DNA from: Streptomyces antibioticus
GTDB lineage: Bacteria; Actinomycetota; Actinomycetes; Streptomycetales; Streptomycetaceae
DNA: 64,000 nucleotides
Assembly (NCBI RefSeq): GCF_001514065.1
Contig: NZ_KQ948432.1
Span: 203,632-267,631, forward strand
Direction: 5' to 3'
Positions 26,112 through 33,761 of this stretch are shown one piece after another (position 1 is the stretch's first letter; the number at the start of each line of letters is the position of its first letter). Made by a program: the position numbers and the translations under genes. Under the pieces are notes generated by a model. That model saw only the letters and a program-made list of their open reading frames with translations, had not been told where the DNA came from and made no database searches.

Positions 26112-26939
26112 TTACACCTTCCGCCCCCACGCAGAAATCATCGGCGCCGTAGCCAGATCCATCGCCCCGGACTCGACGTTCGCCAGATGCCGGTCGATCT
26201 CCTCGTCCGTGGCCAGGCCCGCCGTGACGAGGTCGGTGCGGACCTGGCGGATCGTGGCGGACTCCAGGGCCGCGCAGGCGGGTGAGGTCAACGGGAAGTA
26301 CGCGTCGGCCTCCACGCGACGCAGACCGGCCTCCCGCAGCAGGCGTGGGAGTCGGCGCCCGTACGAGAGGTCGGCGCCGCGGTCGGCAAGGAGCCGGCGG
26401 AAGCCGGTGCGCAGCCGGTTCGCCAACTGCTCGGCGGGACCGTGTTCGTCGGGACAGGTCAGCGGTTGCAGCGCGGGGTCGGCGTCCTCGATCAGCAGCC
26501 GTCCGCCGGGGCGCAGGGACTCCACCATCGACCGCAACGCCCGTTCCCGGTCCGGTACATGGACGAGTACGAGCCTCGCGTGCACGACGTCGAAGCCCTC
26601 CCCCGGCGGCTCCTCCGTACCGACGTCGTGGACCCGCACCTCCACCGGCGGCCGACCGGCCGGGGCGACCCGGGAGGTGTCGATGTCGGTCGCGACGACC
26701 CTGCCGGTCGGCCCCACCTTCTTGGCGAGCCAGGACACGACGGACGTACCGCCGGCCCCGACCTCCCAGCAGCGCCAGCCGGGTCCGACACCGAACCCTT
26801 CGAGGTGCCGGAACGTCGTGGGATCGAAGAGGGAGGCGAAGGCGTCGAAGCGCTCTCCGGCCTCGGTCTGCCGGTTGTCGAGGAGATACCCGTCGGTTCG
26901 CATCATGTCGGGATCATCCCAGTCGTCCCGCTTGTCCAT
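26112..26939 (-). CDS. SAM-dependent methyltransferase
   Basis: A 275-aa class I methyltransferase. Motif I is WEVGAGGTSVVSWLA near residue 57, the acidic residue after strand 2 is in VVATDIDTSRV, and motif III is LRPGGRLLIEDAD. The substrate is unknown; similar Streptomyces proteins are often annotated as methyltransferase type 11/25. The ATG at 26939 begins MDKRDDWDDPD. It converges on the kinase gene; the 214-bp gap between them holds no gene. It is divergent from corA across 234 bp. Confidence 0.85.
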   Translation of the reverse strand: MDKRDDWDDPDMMRTDGYLLDNRQTEAGERFDAFASLFDPTTFRHLEGFGVGPGWRCWEVGAGGTSVVSWLAKKVGPTGRVVATDIDTSRVAPAGRPPVEVRVHDVGTEEPPGEGFDVVHARLVLVHVPDRERALRSMVESLRPGGRLLIEDADPALQPLTCPDEHGPAEQLANRLRTGFRRLLADRGADLSYGRRLPRLLREAGLRRVEADAYFPLTSPACAALESATIRQVRTDLVTAGLATDEEIDRHLANVESGAMDLATAPMISAWGRKV

Positions 26940-27173
26940 GGTGGTCGACGCTCCGATACGACGGCTACGACAGCTGCGACAGCACGGCGACCGCAACTCT
27001 ACGAGGGGGGTACCCGAGTGTCCCGCGCCGCGCCGGAAACCCGTCGTCCACAGGCGGGAACAAAGCGGAATGCCCTGTTCCCACAGGCTTACCCGCGTTT
27101 CACGCAGGGCTGGCACACTGGCACGCCAGGGCGCAGCAATGCGGCGAGCGGGGATCCACGCAAGGAGATCCAG

Positions 27174-28301
27174 ATGTCCATGGCAGGGAATCTGCGGAAG
27201 GTCACGAGCCTCGGCAAGGTCGGCGGCCTCCGCAGGGTGGCAAGGCTGGCGCGGCGCCGCCCGCGTGTGGACCTGAGCCATCCCGCCCGGTCGCCACTGG
27301 GCTCCTCGGTGGTGAACTGCGTGTCGTACCGGGACGGGGCCAGGGTCCCGGGCGGCGGTGACCTGGTCGACACCGTGGAACGGGTGCGCAAGCACGGGGA
27401 CGGTTTCGTGTGGCTCGGCCTCCATGAGCCGACGGACCAGGAGTTCGCGGGCATCGCGGAGCTGTTCGAACTGCACCCGCTGGCGGTGGAGGACGCGATC
27501 GAGGCGCATCAGCGTCCGAAGCTGGAGCGGTACGACGACACGCTGTTCGCGGTGTTCAAGACCGTCTGCTACGTGGAGCACGAGGAGCTCACGGCGACGA
27601 GCGAGGTGGTGAACACCGGCGAGATCATGGTGTTCGTCGGCGAGGACTTCGTCATCACCGTGCGCCACGGGATGCACGGCTCGCTGGGCCCGCTGCGCGA
27701 GGAACTCGAGGCGGACCCCCAGCAACTGGCCAAGGGACCGGCCGCGGTCCTGCACGCGGTCGCGGACCATGTGGTGGACGACTATCTGAGCGTCACGGAC
27801 GCGGTCCAGGCGGACATCGACCAGGTCGAGACGGACGTCTTCTCGCCGGACGGCGCGCGGACCGACCCGGGCCGTATCTACCAGCTCAAGCGCGAACTCC
27901 TCGAACTGAAGCGGGCCGTGGTGCCGCTGGCCCGTCCGATCGAGGAGTTGTCCACGCGTCCGATACGGGTGGTGAGCTCGGAGATACAGGCGTACTTCCG
28001 CGACGTCTCGGACCATCTGCTGCGCGCCAAGGAGCAGATCTCCGCCTTCGACGAACTCCTCAACTCGATCCTCCAGGCATACCTCGCCCAGGTGACGGTC
28101 GCGCAGAACGAGGACATGCGGAAGATCACGGCCTGGGCGGCGATCGTCGCCGTGCCGACGATGGTCTGCGGCGTGTACGGCATGAACTTCGAGCACATGC
28201 CGGAGCTGCGCTGGACGTTCGGCTACCCCATGGTCCTCGGCGTCATATCCGTGGCGTGCCTGGTGCTGCACCGCGGCTTCCGGCGCAACGGCTGGCTCTG
28301 A
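27174..28301 (+). CDS. corA: CorA-family magnesium/cobalt transporter
   Basis: A 375-aa CorA channel for Mg2+ uptake, functioning as a pentamer. The large cytoplasmic domain ends with a long helix (ISAFDELLNSILQAYLAQVTVAQNEDMRKITAWAA in part), followed by two membrane helices. The signature YGMNF follows the first helix (VPTMVCGVYGMNFEHMPEL). AAGGAG lies 6 nt before the ATG. The N-terminus has an extra basic segment (RRVARLARRRPR). No magnesium riboswitch was recognised in its leader. Confidence 0.95.
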   Translation: MSMAGNLRKVTSLGKVGGLRRVARLARRRPRVDLSHPARSPLGSSVVNCVSYRDGARVPGGGDLVDTVERVRKHGDGFVWLGLHEPTDQEFAGIAELFELHPLAVEDAIEAHQRPKLERYDDTLFAVFKTVCYVEHEELTATSEVVNTGEIMVFVGEDFVITVRHGMHGSLGPLREELEADPQQLAKGPAAVLHAVADHVVDDYLSVTDAVQADIDQVETDVFSPDGARTDPGRIYQLKRELLELKRAVVPLARPIEELSTRPIRVVSSEIQAYFRDVSDHLLRAKEQISAFDELLNSILQAYLAQVTVAQNEDMRKITAWAAIVAVPTMVCGVYGMNFEHMPELRWTFGYPMVLGVISVACLVLHRGFRRNGWL

Positions 28302-28335
28302 GCACGCCCGAAGACGGCGCGCCCGTGAACGGCGG

Positions 28336-28764
28336 TCAGCGCGTCGCGCTCTTCGCGTAGACGCTCTCGGCCCAGGCCGCGATCTGGTCCTCCGTCAGAT
28401 GGTGGGCGAGGTCGGCCTCGCTGATCATGCCGACCAGGCGCTTGTTCTCGATGACGGGCAGCCGGCGGATCTGGTGGTCCTGCATCTCCCGGAGCACGTC
28501 GCTGACATCGGCGTCAGCGTCGATCCAGCGAGGTGTCCCCTGGGCCATCTCACCGGCGGTGACCTTGGCCGGGTCGTGCCCCACGGCCACGCATCCCACG
28601 ACGATGTCGCGGTCGGTGAGAATGCCGCAGAGCCGTTCGTTCGCGTCGCTGATGGGCAGGGCTCCGACATTGAGCTCACGCATCAGCTGGGCGGCGCGGT
28701 CCAGGGTCTCGTGCGCGGGGATCCACTGGGCGCCACGGTGCATGATGTCTCCGGCGGTGGTCAT
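28336..28764 (-). CDS. Tandem CBS-domain protein
   Basis: A 142-aa protein made of two CBS domains: IMHRGAQWIPAHETLDRAAQLM with LCGILTDRDIV, and PRWIDADADVSDVLREM with LVGMISEADLA. Such stand-alone Bateman modules bind adenine nucleotides and act as energy or redox sensors. The ATG has GGGAGG 6 nt upstream. It converges on corA. The effector target is unknown. Confidence 0.92.
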   Translation of the reverse strand: MTTAGDIMHRGAQWIPAHETLDRAAQLMRELNVGALPISDANERLCGILTDRDIVVGCVAVGHDPAKVTAGEMAQGTPRWIDADADVSDVLREMQDHQIRRLPVIENKRLVGMISEADLAHHLTEDQIAAWAESVYAKSATR

Positions 28765-28888
28765 GAAGTACCTCCCGGTGCCGGACGGCCGGCGCGGAGC
28801 GGGAGTGCTCCGCTGGTCCCGGCGCCGTTCATTCTCGCCGCGCCCGGCCGCCGCCGCACCCGGAGGCGAGCGCCGGGAGCGGGGTGGC

Positions 28889-29302
28889 TCAGACGGAGAA
28901 GCCCACGATCTTCCGCGGGACGACGCGGATGATCACTCGGGTCTCGTCCTCCTTCTCTGCGGGCGGGTCGATGCCCAGGTACTTGTGCGCGAGGTCGTGC
29001 GGGAGGCGCTTGTCGGGGTCCGGGAGGATCTCGGCGGTGCCGCGGATCTCGACCGAGGTGTAGGGGTTGGCCAGGTCGTAGACCGAGACGCTGATGCGGG
29101 GGTCGCGGCGGAGGTTGCGGATCTTCTGGCGGTTGTCGATGGAAGAGAAGAGGACGGCGTCGCCTTCGCGTTTGATCCAGACCACGGAGTTCTGCGGAGC
29201 GCCGTCGGGGCCGAGGGTGGCGACGCTGGCGAAGTTCTTGCCGTCGAGGAGGGCGCGGACGGAGTCGTCGAAAGAGAGCTGACCGCTCGTGGAAGTCGTC
29301 AT
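28889..29302 (-). CDS. PPOX-class F420-dependent enzyme
   Basis: A 137-aa split-barrel flavin/deazaflavin protein. ALLDGKNFASVATLGPDGAPQNSVVWI with SSIDNRQKIRNLRRDPRISVSVYD is the pattern of actinobacterial PPOX-class F420-dependent oxidoreductases. These reduce or oxidise small substrates such as biliverdin or quinones using F420. The ATG at 29302 is preceded by a 20-bp AT-edged palindrome at 29317-29336, which overlaps the likely -10 (TATAAC). The leader would be very short. Confidence 0.88.
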   Translation of the reverse strand: MTTSTSGQLSFDDSVRALLDGKNFASVATLGPDGAPQNSVVWIKREGDAVLFSSIDNRQKIRNLRRDPRISVSVYDLANPYTSVEIRGTAEILPDPDKRLPHDLAHKYLGIDPPAEKEDETRVIIRVVPRKIVGFSV

Positions 29303-29316
29303 GGGGCCCAGCGTAG

Positions 29317-29336
29317 TTATATGCGCGCGCATATAA
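29317..29336. promoter_or_regulatory. 20-bp perfect palindrome over the PPOX promoter
   Basis: TTATATGCGCGCGCATATAA is a perfect inverted repeat 15 bp upstream of the PPOX start. Its AT-rich ends stand out in this GC-rich genome. On the minus strand it includes TATAAC, a likely -10. It is probably the operator of a TetR/MarR/PadR-type dimer, but no such gene is adjacent. Confidence 0.6.
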
Positions 29337-29381
29337 AAGTGGTTTCGTGGATCTTCCGGAAACAAACCTCCGGGAGCCCGG

Positions 29382-30023
29382 TCAGCCCCGCCACGCCGGG
29401 TGCCGAGGGTCATCGGCACGCACCAGGACGTCGGCGGTGCCCGCGGGGTCGGTCTCGCGCTCGTAGCGCTCGAAGGCTTCCAGGGTCCACTGCTCGGGCT
29501 CGGGAGTGCGGCGGCGCAGCGCCCCCGGGGAGAGGAGGACGTGGACGGTCAGGTCGAAGGGGAACCAGTGGCGCAGCAGGAGGGGGCCGTGCAGCAACAG
29601 GAAACCGCCGGGCGGGAGTTGGACGTAGGGACTGCGGGTGGCGCGGTCGGTGCCGGGGTCCCAGAGGTCGGGCAGGACACGGCCGTCGCCGCCGGGTTCG
29701 AGGGGGCCGAAGACCTCGCGCCACAGGGCACCGGTGTCGAACCAGCCGTCGTAATAGGCCTCCACGTCCTGGTGGCCGTACTCGAAGCGGAGCGAGGCGG
29801 GGCGCAGGAAGCCCTGGGTGCCGACGACGAGAGAGGGGCGGCCTCGTACGCGGAGCGCTTCCGCGACGCGTTCGGCGAGGTCCTCGGGTCGGGCCGCCGG
29901 GGCGCCGTCGAAGGCGATGCGCGGCCAGGGGCCGCCGTCGGCCGGCTTCAGGTCGAGAAGGCGGTCGGCGAGGAGGTCGCCGAGCCGGTCCCAGGTGATC
30001 GCTTCGAGTCGCACAGGGCCCAT
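29382..30023 (-). CDS. Uridine kinase-like protein without a recognisable P-loop
   Basis: A 213-aa protein matching the group usually annotated as uridine kinase in Streptomyces: RIAFDGAPAARPEDLAERVAEAL, GFLRPASLRFEYGHQDVEAYYDGWFD, FDLTVHVLLSPGALRRRT and a C-terminal RYERETDP. The place of Walker A reads RIAFDGAPAARPEDL, which has no GKS/GKT. Phosphotransfer from ATP is therefore doubtful on sequence alone. It follows the frameshifted HxlR gene on the same strand by 47 nt. Confidence 0.7.
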   Translation of the reverse strand: MGPVRLEAITWDRLGDLLADRLLDLKPADGGPWPRIAFDGAPAARPEDLAERVAEALRVRGRPSLVVGTQGFLRPASLRFEYGHQDVEAYYDGWFDTGALWREVFGPLEPGGDGRVLPDLWDPGTDRATRSPYVQLPPGGFLLLHGPLLLRHWFPFDLTVHVLLSPGALRRRTPEPEQWTLEAFERYERETDPAGTADVLVRADDPRHPAWRG

Positions 30024-30070
30024 GATGCGTCAACCGGCGGCGGGGACGCGCCCCCGCGTGGGACCGGCGG

Positions 30071-30477
30071 TCAGGACGCGTCCCGCTCGTGGGACCGGCG
30101 GGCGGCGAGCAGGTGCGGGAGGTGGGTCGCGCTCCAGGCGCGGGCGGCGTCGAGGAGGGGGATCAGGGTGCGACCGAGAGGAGTGAGGGCGTATTCGACA
30201 CGGGGCGGATTCTCGTCGTACGCGGTGCGGGTGAGCAGGCCGTCGCGCTCCATCGCGCGCAGGGTCTCGCTGAGGACCTTGGGGGTGACGGCCCGGAGCG
30301 GGGCGCGGAGTTCGGTGAAGCGGCGCGGGCCGCCCTCCAGGCAGCGGATGACCATGCCGGTCCACTTGTCGCCGACGCGGAAGGGCATCGCGGAGGAGGG
30401 GCAGAGGGGGTCGAAATGTCGGGGTCGAGCGGGGCCAGCCGACGAGTGCCGTCCGCGGGAGGAGTGGGAACGGTCAT
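30071..30477 (-). pseudogene. HxlR-family transcriptional regulator with a one-base frameshift
   Basis: An HxlR/MarR-like winged-helix regulator. The ATG at 30477 opens MTVPTPPADGTRRLAPLDPD, which then leaves frame. The conserved body is in another frame: FDPLCPSSAMPFRVGDKWTG, FTELRAPLRAVTPKVLSETL and VEYALTPLGRTLIPLL. Adding one T to the T-run at 30414-30416 (minus strand ATTTC to ATTTTC) joins them as DPDIFDPLCPSS and gives 135 aa. Translation could restart at an internal ATG but would lose the conserved Cys region. It is divergent from a reductase gene it would normally control. Confidence 0.8.
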
Positions 30478-30576
30478 GGGTCGAGGCTAGCGCCGATACC
30501 GTTGAAGTAACCGGGGCTTGTGACTCTAACGTCCAGGTCAGGCACCGAACGGCGGTGTCGGGCAAGGAGGTTGGCC

Positions 30577-31275
30577 ATGGGTGACGGGATCGTCGTCTTC
30601 GGGGGCGGTGGGCGTGCGGGGCGAGCGGTCACGGCGGAGGCGCGGCGGCGCGGGTACGAGGTGACGGCCGTGGTGCGGGAGCCGGCCCGGTATCCGGAGC
30701 TGGGCGCGGAGGGGGTGGCGGTCGTCCGGGGTGATGTGACCGATCCGGGCTCCGTCCGTGCCGTGGCGGGCGGGCATGTGGCCGCCGTGCATGCGGTGTC
30801 GCCGTTCAGCGGGCCGGAACAGGGATTCGACGCGCTCGATCCGGACTTCTTCGGGACGGCCGCGGACGCGCTGCTGGGCGGGCTTTCCGCGGCGGGTGTG
30901 CGGCGGCTGGTGGCCGTGGGGCTGTTCGCGAACCTGCTCGGGGCGGACGGGCGGCCGGTGATGGACGACCCCGCGATGTTCCCGCCGGAGATCCGGCCGT
31001 TCGCCCGGGCGCACACGGCGGGGCTGGACCGGCTGCGCGCACACGCGGCCGGAGAGGACGCGATCGACTGGGTGATGCTCACCCCGGGAGGAGGACTGGA
31101 GCAGGGCGCGGCGCGCACCGGACGTTTTGCGATCGGCGGTGAGCAGGTGCCGGAGGGGACGGTGGCGACGCTGTCGTATGCGGACCTCGCGGTGGCGGTG
31201 GTCGACGAGATCGAGCGGCCGACGCTGCATCGGACGCGGGTGTCGGTGACGGGCACGGAGTCAGGCACGGAGTAA
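30577..31275 (+). CDS. NAD(P)-binding atypical short-chain reductase (NmrA/YwnB-like)
   Basis: A 232-aa Rossmann-fold protein of the NAD(P)H-binding, NmrA/YwnB-like group. The dinucleotide motif is VVFGGGGRAGRAVTAEARRRG, then VTAVVREPARY and VVRGDVTDPGSV. The strong AAGGAGG site lies 8 nt before the ATG. The gene is divergent from an HxlR regulator, a common pairing in actinomycetes where the regulator senses an electrophile or oxidant and controls the reductase. The IS element inserted just after its stop. Confidence 0.85.
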   Translation: MGDGIVVFGGGGRAGRAVTAEARRRGYEVTAVVREPARYPELGAEGVAVVRGDVTDPGSVRAVAGGHVAAVHAVSPFSGPEQGFDALDPDFFGTAADALLGGLSAAGVRRLVAVGLFANLLGADGRPVMDDPAMFPPEIRPFARAHTAGLDRLRAHAAGEDAIDWVMLTPGGGLEQGAARTGRFAIGGEQVPEGTVATLSYADLAVAVVDEIERPTLHRTRVSVTGTESGTE

Positions 31276-31303
31276 GGCCGGCAGGGAGCCAGGCGCGGAG
31301 TAA

Positions 31304-32189
31304 GAGGTCCTAACAGAAGTCGGTTGATCATGTGACTGTCGGTGCGGTGGTTCGTTGGTTCGGTCGTGGGGAAGCGCCAGCCGAGGCCGTGGATCGTCTC
31401 GGATGAACTGTGGTCGTTGATCGAGCCGTTGCTGCCCGAACCGGGTCCGAAGTTGGTGGCGGGCCGGCCTCGGGTTCCGGACCGGCAGGCGCTGTGCGGG
31501 ATCCTGTTCGTGCTGCATACCGGGATCCAGTGGGAGTACCTGCCGCAGGAGCTGGGTTTCGGCTCGGGTATGACCTGTTGGCGTCGCCTGGCGGCGTGGA
31601 ACGAGGCGGGCGTGTGGGATCAGCTGCATCTGGTGCTGCTGCGGAAGCTGCGGTCGGCGAAGAAGCTGGACTGGTCGCGGGCGGTGATCGACTCCTCTCA
31701 CGTGCGGGCGGTCCGGCGCGGCCCAAAAGCGGTCCCAGCCCGGTCGACCGCGCACGGCCGGGCAGCAAACACCACGTCCTCACCGACGGGCAGGGCATTC
31801 CGCTTGCGGTGTCGCTGACCGGCGGCAATCGCAACGACGTGACTCAGTTGCTGGCGTTGCTGGACAAGGTCCCGGCCGTGGCCGGCGTCGTGGGCCGGCC
31901 CAGACGCCGGCCCGACATGCTGTTCGCCGACCGCGGCTACGACCACGACAAGTACCGGCGGCTGCTGTGGCAGCGCGGCATCCGCCCCGTCATCGCTGCA
32001 CGCGGGCATCAACACGGCACCGGCCTGGGCAGCTTCCGCTGGGTGGTCGAACGGACCATCTCCTGGCTCCACGGCTTCCGCCGCCTGCGGATCCGCTGGG
32101 AGAGACGAGACGACATCCACGAAGCCTTCCTCGGCATCGCCACCTGCCTCATCACGCACCGCCACGTCCAACGCCTTTGTTAGGACCTC
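31304..32189 (+). mobile_element. Complete IS5-family (IS427-type) insertion sequence
   Basis: An 886-bp element bounded by 12-bp perfect terminal inverted repeats, GAGGTCCTAACA at 31304-31315 and its complement at 32178-32189. A TAA target duplication flanks it (31301-31303 and 32190-32192). The pre-insertion site can be rebuilt: GCGGAG-TAA-GGCCGGCAGGG joins across the element and matches a second nearby copy of the same sequence at 31268-31286. It carries a two-frame transposase with intact DDE residues, so it may be active. Confidence 0.93.
31342..32183 (+). CDS. IS5/IS427-type DDE transposase, made by -1 frameshifting
   Basis: About 280 aa if a -1 shift occurs. The first frame (GTG at 31342, or GTG at 31366) gives the DUF4096-type N-terminus WIVSDELWSLIEPLLPEP and the first catalytic Asp in RAVIDSSHVRA. 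At 31722-31728 the heptamer C-CCA-AAA is a classic slippery site. Slipping back one base joins RGPK to SGPSPVDRARPGSKHH in the second frame, which holds the second Asp (LFADRGYDHDKY) and the Glu (VVERTISWLHGFRRLRIRWERR in part). The two-frame layout is normal for the IS427 group. Confidence 0.9.
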
Positions 32190-32261
32190 TAAGGCCGGCA
32201 GGGTGGCTGCGGAGTAGGGCCAACGGGTGGTTCGTGGCCCCTGCACGGGAATGAACCCCCT

Positions 32262-32936
32262 ATGGCACACCTGGCAACTCCCCCGCACCGCACTGGGCTT
32301 CTCGTCTTCCAGCCCGTCAAGCGGAAGCAGTGCGCCGAGTGCCGGGGCGGGCCGTTGGCGATGCTGGTCCTGGAGGAGGGGGCGCCCCGGTGCCTGGACT
32401 GCGCCGACCTCGGCCACCTGGTGTTCCTGCCGCGCGGCGACACCGCGCTGACGCGCAGGTCGCGGGAGGAGAGCGGGCTGTCGGCGGTGGTCGTGCGGTT
32501 CAACCGGCGCAAGGGGCGCTACGAACGGCAGGGCGTCCTCGTCGAGGAAGGGGCGCTGGCCCGGGCGGAGGCGCGGTGTCTGGCGGATGCCGAGGCACGG
32601 CGGCGCCGCCGGGTGCGGGACGCCCGGCGGCGGGCGGTCGAGGACGTGCGGTTCACGGAGGCGTTCGCGGCGGAGATCCGTCGGCTGTTTCCCGGCTGCC
32701 CTGCCGATCGGGCCCGCGGGATCGCCGCGCACGCGTCGCTGCGGGGCAGCGGGCGGGTGGGGCGGAGTGCGGCGGGGCGGGCCTTGTCGGAGGGGGCCGT
32801 CGTCTCGGCGGTGGTGGCGTCCGTACGGCATCTGGACACGTCGTACGACCAGTTGCTGATGAGCGGGGTACCTCGGCATGAGGCCCGGCGGAGGATCGCG
32901 GTGGCGGTGGAAGGAGTGCTGGGCGGGTGGCGGTGA
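32262..32936 (+). CDS. DUF2293-like protein
   Basis: A 224-aa protein with no membrane segment. The N-terminal part has a possible zinc site (CAECRGGP, then CLDCADLGH), followed by an Arg/Ala/Glu-rich helical middle (ARAEARCLADAEARRRRRVRDARRR in part). The C-terminal half resembles the DUF2293 pattern: FAAEIRRLFPGCPADRARGIAAHAS, then VVASVRHLDTSYDQLLMSGVPRHEARRRI. Function is unknown. A nucleic-acid-binding role is only a guess from the basic helices and cysteines. Confidence 0.7.
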   Translation: MAHLATPPHRTGLLVFQPVKRKQCAECRGGPLAMLVLEEGAPRCLDCADLGHLVFLPRGDTALTRRSREESGLSAVVVRFNRRKGRYERQGVLVEEGALARAEARCLADAEARRRRRVRDARRRAVEDVRFTEAFAAEIRRLFPGCPADRARGIAAHASLRGSGRVGRSAAGRALSEGAVVSAVVASVRHLDTSYDQLLMSGVPRHEARRRIAVAVEGVLGGWR

Positions 32937-33134
32937 CTCGCCGGCGCGGTGGACGGAAGGAAGCGGAGCCGTATCGGGAGAAAAGAGGAAGGAGACGTCC
33001 ACGGACGCCTGCCTGGACGCCTGCGTATGTGTCCGCGTCGATCGGCCATGGTGACGCGTCCCGTACGGGAATTCACTTGTGGTGACGGTGGGTGCCGGGC
33101 AGGATCTCGGCTCGATGCGGGAGTTGACGTTGAG

Positions 33135-33614
33135 ATGATCGCTGGACCGTACTTCGTACTGACGGTGCTGGGCGTACTGGGGACCGGCCTGGTGGCGGGG
33201 GTGTTCTGCGCGTTCTCGACCTTCGTGATGAAGGGGCTCGCCGCGCTGCCGCCCGCGCAGGGGGTCGCCGCGATGAAGGCGATCAACGTGACCGCGCTGC
33301 GGCCCGCGTTCATGCTCGTGTTCGTCGGCTCGGCGGTGCTGTCCGCGGTGCTCGCGGTGGTGACGTTCGTGCTGCTGCCGGACGACGGCACGGTGGAGCT
33401 GCTGGTGGGCAGTGCGCTGTATCTGGTCGGCTCGTTCGGGGTCACCATGGTGGCGAACGTGCCGCGCAACGAGACCCTGCTCAAGCTGGACGCCGGCACT
33501 CCCGAAGCGGCCGCGTACTGGCCGACGTACGTGCGCGAGTGGACGCTGTGGAACCACGTCCGCATGGTCGCCTCGGGTGCGGCGGCGGTGGCGTACGTGC
33601 TGGCCCTCACCTGA
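33135..33614 (+). CDS. DUF1772-type membrane protein (anthrone oxygenase-like)
   Basis: A 159-aa protein with four predicted membrane helices: TVLGVLGTGLVAGVFCAF, LVFVGSAVLSAVLAVVTFVLL, LLVGSALYLVGSFGVTMVANVP and a C-terminal MVASGAAAVAYVLAL. The NVPRNE and WxxYVREWTLWNHVR motifs are those of DUF1772, which includes fungal anthrone oxygenase-like proteins. Its bacterial role is unknown. The 198-bp gap upstream holds a short GGACGCCTGC direct repeat (33003 and 33015) and no gene. Confidence 0.82.
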   Translation: MIAGPYFVLTVLGVLGTGLVAGVFCAFSTFVMKGLAALPPAQGVAAMKAINVTALRPAFMLVFVGSAVLSAVLAVVTFVLLPDDGTVELLVGSALYLVGSFGVTMVANVPRNETLLKLDAGTPEAAAYWPTYVREWTLWNHVRMVASGAAAVAYVLALT

Positions 33615-33761
33615 CCGCAGGGCGGTCCCCGAGGTCGGCCCCAGCCCGCCGAGAAAGCGCTGTCCCCCACTCTGCGGGTGCGGCCCGGGCGACGTATCGT
33701 GGCCGAAAGAGTGCCGCCCGATGACGCACGGCCCGTCGATGCGAACGCAAGGAAGACGGCC

